This document shows, one piece after another, positions 60,740 to 64,000 of a DNA stretch of 64,000 bases; position 1 is the first letter of the stretch; every line of letters begins with the position of its first letter. The DNA comes from an uncultured Pseudomonadales bacterium. GTDB lineage: Bacteria > Pseudomonadota > Gammaproteobacteria > Pseudomonadales > Azotimanducaceae. A program made the position numbers and the translations under genes. The DNA lies in NCBI GenBank assembly GCA_958296165.1, contig OY282447.1, forward strand, positions 1,798,001 through 1,862,000. Reading direction: 5' to 3'. The notes under the pieces were generated by a model. That model saw only the letters and a program-made list of their open reading frames with translations. It did no database searches and was not told the DNA's origin.

Positions 60740-62898
60740 AGCAAATCGTGCAGAGCGCCCGGAGCGGCAAACTGGCACTAAGAACGGTGGCCGCGCCCGC
60801 ACTGGCGCCGGGCCATCTGCTGGTTCGCACGCTGACGTCGTTGATTTCCGCCGGCACCGAGCGCGCTAGCGTCGGCTTTGCCAAAAAGAACCTTCTCCAC
60901 AAGGCGCGGGCGCGCCCGGATCTGGTGCGCAGTACCTTGGCCAAGGTGAAGCGCGACGGCGTCAAGGCGGCTGCGCAAGCGGTGGCGGCGCGCTTGGACG
61001 AACCGCTGCCGCTCGGCTATTCCGCCGCCGGCGAGGTGGCCGAAGTCGGTGCCGGACTGGAAGGCCGCTTTCGAGTCGGACAACGTGTGGCGATTGCCGG
61101 CGCAGGCGTTGCCAACCACGCGGAACTGAACAGCGTGCCAGGCAATCTTGCCGCGACCGTGCCGGAGGGCGTTGCAGACGACGATGCCTGCTACGCCACG
61201 CTAGCCGCCGTCGCCTTGCACGGCGTGCGCCAGACGCGACCGGAAATAGGCGCCTGGTGTGCCGTCATCGGGGTCGGTCTGGTGGGTCAGCTCGCTGTGC
61301 AGCTATTGCGTTTGTCCGGGGTGCGGGTACTGGCGCTCGACTTCGACCTCGACCGCCTGCGCCTTGCCGAGCGGCTCGGCGCGGAAGCGGTCTGCAATCT
61401 CGGAAGCGGCGAGCCTGGGGCCGTCGCCATGCAGGCGACCCGGGGGCTCGGCTGCGACGCAGTGGTGATCGCGGCCGCCACCGAGTCGAGTGCGCCGTTC
61501 GAGACGGCGGCGCAAGTCGCCAGAGACCGCGCCATTGTGTCGCTGGTCGGCAACACCGGCACGGCGTTCCCCTATCGGGAGTTCATGCACAAGGAACTCA
61601 CGGTGGTGGCGTCTCGATCCTATGGGCCGGGTCGTTACGATGCCGACTACGAGCGCCGCGGCCTGGCCTATCCGCCCGGCTTCGTGCGCTGGACCGAGAC
61701 GGAGAACATCTTGGCTGCTTTGCACTTGATGCGTACCGAGCAGCGCCCGCGCTTGGATCCGGGCGCACTGACGACGCACCGTTTCCCGTTCGAGCAAGCG
61801 GTGGATGCCTACGATCTAGTGATGGCGGGACGAGAACCGCACCTAGGCGTTGTGCTGCAGTACGCGCCGTCGTCGGCGCTGGCCGAGCGCAGCCCCGCTC
61901 TGCCGCCACCGCGAGCCCTCGCCAAGCCCGGCAGCTGCGTGCTCGGCGTGCTTGGCGGCGGCGCTTTTGCCCGATCTACGCTGCTGCCCTTGCTGGCCAA
62001 GATGCCGAACTGCGAGCTGCGTACATTGGTGACCGTGCGCGGCATGTCTGCCGAACACAGCCAGCAACGGTTCGGCTTCACCCTCTCCAGCGCCGATGAG
62101 GACGCGGTCTTCGACGATCCCGCCATCGACGCGGTGGTGGTCGCCACCCCGCACGACCAGCATGCCCGTCAAGCCGCGCGAGCCTTGTCTAGCGGCAAGC
62201 ACGTCTTCGTGGAGAAGCCGCTGGCGCTCACAAGGCAAGAGCTTCTCGACGTCGTCGCCGCCAGGCGTTCTTCATCGGCTTTCTTCCAAATCGGCTTCAA
62301 CCGCCGTTTCGCGCCTCTGGCGGTGCAGGCGAAGGCGCATTTGCAGAACCTGCCAGGGCAGCGCCACATCCTCTTGCGCATCAACGCCGGCCAGCTGCCA
62401 GCCGACAGCTGGCAGCGCGACGCCGAGCAAGGCCACGGGCGCCTGCTCGGCGAAGCCTGCCACTTCATCGACTTCGGCGCCTTTCTGGCCGGTGCGCCTA
62501 TCGCTGCCATCCGCGCTGACGCCGCACGTGTCGACGACCTGTGCGAAGACGCCACGATTACGGCCGAGCTGGCCGATGGCAGCTTGGTTACCGTGTTCTA
62601 CACCGCCCTCGGCGACACCGCGCACGGCAAGGAACTGATCGAGGCCTACGCCGGCGGCGGCGTCGTGAAGATCGAGGACTTCAGGCGCCTGGCCGTGGTT
62701 GCCGGCGGTCGACCGTCGCGCACCCGCTCCGCCCAGGACAAGGGGCACAAGGCCGAACTGCAAGCGTTCGTGGCAGCGGCGCTCGCCGGCGGCCGGGCAC
62801 CGGCGGACGAAACTTCGCTCGTCAACTCCAGCCTGGCGGCGCTCGCCGCTCTCGAGTCCCTTGCCAGCGGCGAGCGGATTCGGCTGGAAGGCATGTAG
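60736..62898 (+). CDS. bi-domain oxidoreductase (zinc-free MDR dehydrogenase fused to Gfo/Idh/MocA)
   Basis: This 720-residue fusion joins an alcohol-dehydrogenase-type MDR domain (1-about 375: LGYSAAGEVAEVGAGLEGRF, VIGVGLVGQLAVQLLRLSG, DAVVIAAATES) and a Gfo/Idh/MocA domain (about 395-720: VLGVLGGGAFARSTLLPLL, VVATPHDQHARQAARAL and VFVEKPLALT with the catalytic Lys). It is a recognised two-domain type found mainly in capsule and O-antigen loci, where it modifies sugars. Classic MDR zinc ligands are not evident. ATG 60736 overlaps the histidine kinase stop by ATGA, an unusual partner. A sugar-nucleotide or sugar substrate is likely but not proven. Confidence 0.93.
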   Translation: MKQIVQSARSGKLALRTVAAPALAPGHLLVRTLTSLISAGTERASVGFAKKNLLHKARARPDLVRSTLAKVKRDGVKAAAQAVAARLDEPLPLGYSAAGEVAEVGAGLEGRFRVGQRVAIAGAGVANHAELNSVPGNLAATVPEGVADDDACYATLAAVALHGVRQTRPEIGAWCAVIGVGLVGQLAVQLLRLSGVRVLALDFDLDRLRLAERLGAEAVCNLGSGEPGAVAMQATRGLGCDAVVIAAATESSAPFETAAQVARDRAIVSLVGNTGTAFPYREFMHKELTVVASRSYGPGRYDADYERRGLAYPPGFVRWTETENILAALHLMRTEQRPRLDPGALTTHRFPFEQAVDAYDLVMAGREPHLGVVLQYAPSSALAERSPALPPPRALAKPGSCVLGVLGGGAFARSTLLPLLAKMPNCELRTLVTVRGMSAEHSQQRFGFTLSSADEDAVFDDPAIDAVVVATPHDQHARQAARALSSGKHVFVEKPLALTRQELLDVVAARRSSSAFFQIGFNRRFAPLAVQAKAHLQNLPGQRHILLRINAGQLPADSWQRDAEQGHGRLLGEACHFIDFGAFLAGAPIAAIRADAARVDDLCEDATITAELADGSLVTVFYTALGDTAHGKELIEAYAGGGVVKIEDFRRLAVVAGGRPSRTRSAQDKGHKAELQAFVAAALAGGRAPADETSLVNSSLAALAALESLASGERIRLEGM

Positions 62899-62979
62899 CC
62901 GCGCGGAAATCGCGAGTGAGGGTTCGGCGGGCGAAGGTTCGCTAGACTGTGCAACCCCGTCTCTTTGGAGCCCAAGGCC

Positions 62980-64000
62980 GTGGCGAACGACTTGATCCGC
63001 ACCCTCGACGACTTCGAGGCCGAGTACAAGAAGGGCATCGGCACTGCGCTGCCTCACCGCCCCGCGAAGGAAGCGAACCTCGACAACATCCGCCGCTTCG
63101 GCGACGGCGTCGGCGACTACAACCCGCTGTGGCGCGACGAAGCGCATGCCGCAGCCAGCCGGTTCGGGGTGCTGACGGCACCGCCGCCCTTCCTCTACAG
63201 CGTCACTCTAGGCGTCGTGGCCGGCGAAACCGGCGCCATCGATCGACGCCGCGTTTCCACACAATACCTGCCTGTGAACTACGCTGGCGCGGAGATCGAC
63301 TTCATCCGCCCCATTTGGCTCGGCGACCGCATCACTGCGCAAGAGCAGGTTGGCGAGACGCTCCGCAAGCGCAGCCGACGCATCGGGCCTATCAACTTCA
63401 ACACCGGACTCGTGACGTTCAGCAACCAGCGCAAAGAGGTGGTGGCGACCATCAAGACGCTGATGGCCCGCTACGAAAACACCGGCCACACCCTCGAATA
63501 CGACCGCTCCGCCAAGGCCGAGGGCGATTCCGGCGCCGAGCCGGTCCTGGAGCCGGCGGATCCGCTGGTTTGGGAGCGCGAACGGCGCGGCGCAGAGACG
63601 CTCTACTTCGAGGATGTGACGGAGGGGGATGCGATTCCGTCGCTACGCAAGGGCACTTATTCGGTCACCGAGCTGTTCCTGTTTACGCACGGCGTGCTTG
63701 GCACCGGACGCAGCAGCCGAGCCGCACTGGCGGCGGAAGGGTCGGCAGATCTCGGCGGCGGCGGGCGCTTCGACGCCGAGCATGCGCAGAAGAGGCGCAA
63801 CATGCCCGGGCAGTTCGACTACGGCCCGCAGCGCGTGTGCTGGCTGAGCCAGATCGTCACGGACTGGATGGGCGACGACGGCACGTTGAAGAAGCTCAAC
63901 GCGGCGATTCGGCACCCCAACGTGGTCGGCGACACCAACACGGTGCATGGCGAAGTCACTGGCAAGAGCATTGTGAACGGCGAACACTTGGTGGAATTGC
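62980..64000 (+). CDS. MaoC-family hotdog dehydratase, 3' end cut by window edge
   Basis: The frame runs from GTG 62980 to the window edge, 340 residues visible (TTG 62965 is an alternative start). The N-terminal half matches the FAS1-like dehydratase (MaoC_dehydrat_N) domain: RRFGDGVGDYNPLWRDEA (around residue 38) and SRFGVLTAPPPFLYS, IDFIRPIWLGDRIT. The second half, from LYFEDVTEGDAIPSLRKGTY (around 207), begins a second hotdog domain, with VHGEVTGKSIVNGEH near the end. Such two-domain proteins are enoyl-CoA hydratase/dehydratases of acyl-CoA catabolism. The extension and stop lie beyond the window. Confidence 0.82.
   Translation, partial: MANDLIRTLDDFEAEYKKGIGTALPHRPAKEANLDNIRRFGDGVGDYNPLWRDEAHAAASRFGVLTAPPPFLYSVTLGVVAGETGAIDRRRVSTQYLPVNYAGAEIDFIRPIWLGDRITAQEQVGETLRKRSRRIGPINFNTGLVTFSNQRKEVVATIKTLMARYENTGHTLEYDRSAKAEGDSGAEPVLEPADPLVWERERRGAETLYFEDVTEGDAIPSLRKGTYSVTELFLFTHGVLGTGRSSRAALAAEGSADLGGGGRFDAEHAQKRRNMPGQFDYGPQRVCWLSQIVTDWMGDDGTLKKLNAAIRHPNVVGDTNTVHGEVTGKSIVNGEHLVEL

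Noticed and set aside
1-64000. CRISPR array, tRNA, rRNA, transposase or prophage genes
   Set aside because: Intergenic regions are short, and none shows repeats with spacers, cloverleaf-like sequence or integrase/transposase motifs.

Overview
The window is GC-rich, gene-dense bacterial DNA with many GTG and TTG starts and many stop/start overlaps. CysD with a fused CysNC, a MetR-type LysR regulator, FabV, YajQ, ChaC, PilB/PilC and a type-2 ferredoxin-NADP reductase together suggest an uncultured gammaproteobacterium. The many CoA/crotonase/hotdog/acyl-CoA dehydrogenase genes and the DUF1592-DUF1552 pair point to an aerobic heterotroph with a broad catabolic repertoire. The taxonomy is inference. 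I saw no tRNA, rRNA, CRISPR array, transposase or phage gene.

Layout. 0-2 kb: left-truncated CoA-transferase and an AbrB/PIN toxin-antitoxin pair with an operator-like palindrome. 2-3.2 kb: MFS transporter. 3.6-5.6 kb: a two-gene unit of an AAA-type ATPase and a small PD-(D/E)XK-like protein, a candidate undescribed defence module. 5.6-12.3 kb: pyruvate kinase, HAD phosphatase, crotonase, then a minus-strand catabolic operon (hotdog dehydratase, luciferase-like monooxygenase, unknown 115-aa protein, exported cyclase). 12.4-21.7 kb: an eight-gene glycan operon with a recognisable promoter and five ATGA overlaps. It encodes a tandem nucleotidyltransferase, TylF-like methyltransferase, GT2, GDPD-like protein, a membrane glycosyltransferase fused to a uridine-kinase-like domain, HAD phosphatase, class II aldolase and a second membrane glycosyltransferase. 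21.8-23.7 kb: yajQ and a frameshifted PD-(D/E)XK nuclease.

23.7-32.5 kb: acyl-CoA dehydrogenase, a helical repeat protein, Gfo/Idh/MocA and sugar-isomerase genes, SDR, metR and a carA without adjacent carB. 32.5-36.4 kb: type IV pilus locus (two pilins divergent from pilB-pilC), with both the minor pilin and pilB split by one-base shifts. 36.4-43.6 kb: amidohydrolase, ChaC, the DUF1592/DUF1552 secreted pair, VanZ-like protein, fabV. 43.7-45.3 kb: a decaying minus-strand operon of unknown small genes. 45.3-54.4 kb: DUF5916 protein, rubredoxin, SDR, Nramp-like transporter, a Gfo/Idh-aldo-keto reductase fusion, cupin and crotonase. 54.4-58.9 kb: a poorly coding stretch, a strong hairpin, an FNR and the sulfate-activation genes cysNC and cysD. 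59.1-64 kb: an orphan histidine kinase translationally coupled to a bi-domain oxidoreductase, and a right-truncated MaoC-like dehydratase.

Four genes (the nuclease, minor pilin, pilB and a hypothetical) regain family-like sequence when one base is added to or removed from a short homopolymer. Long housekeeping genes are intact. This is either decay of accessory genes or local indel errors, and needs read-level checking.
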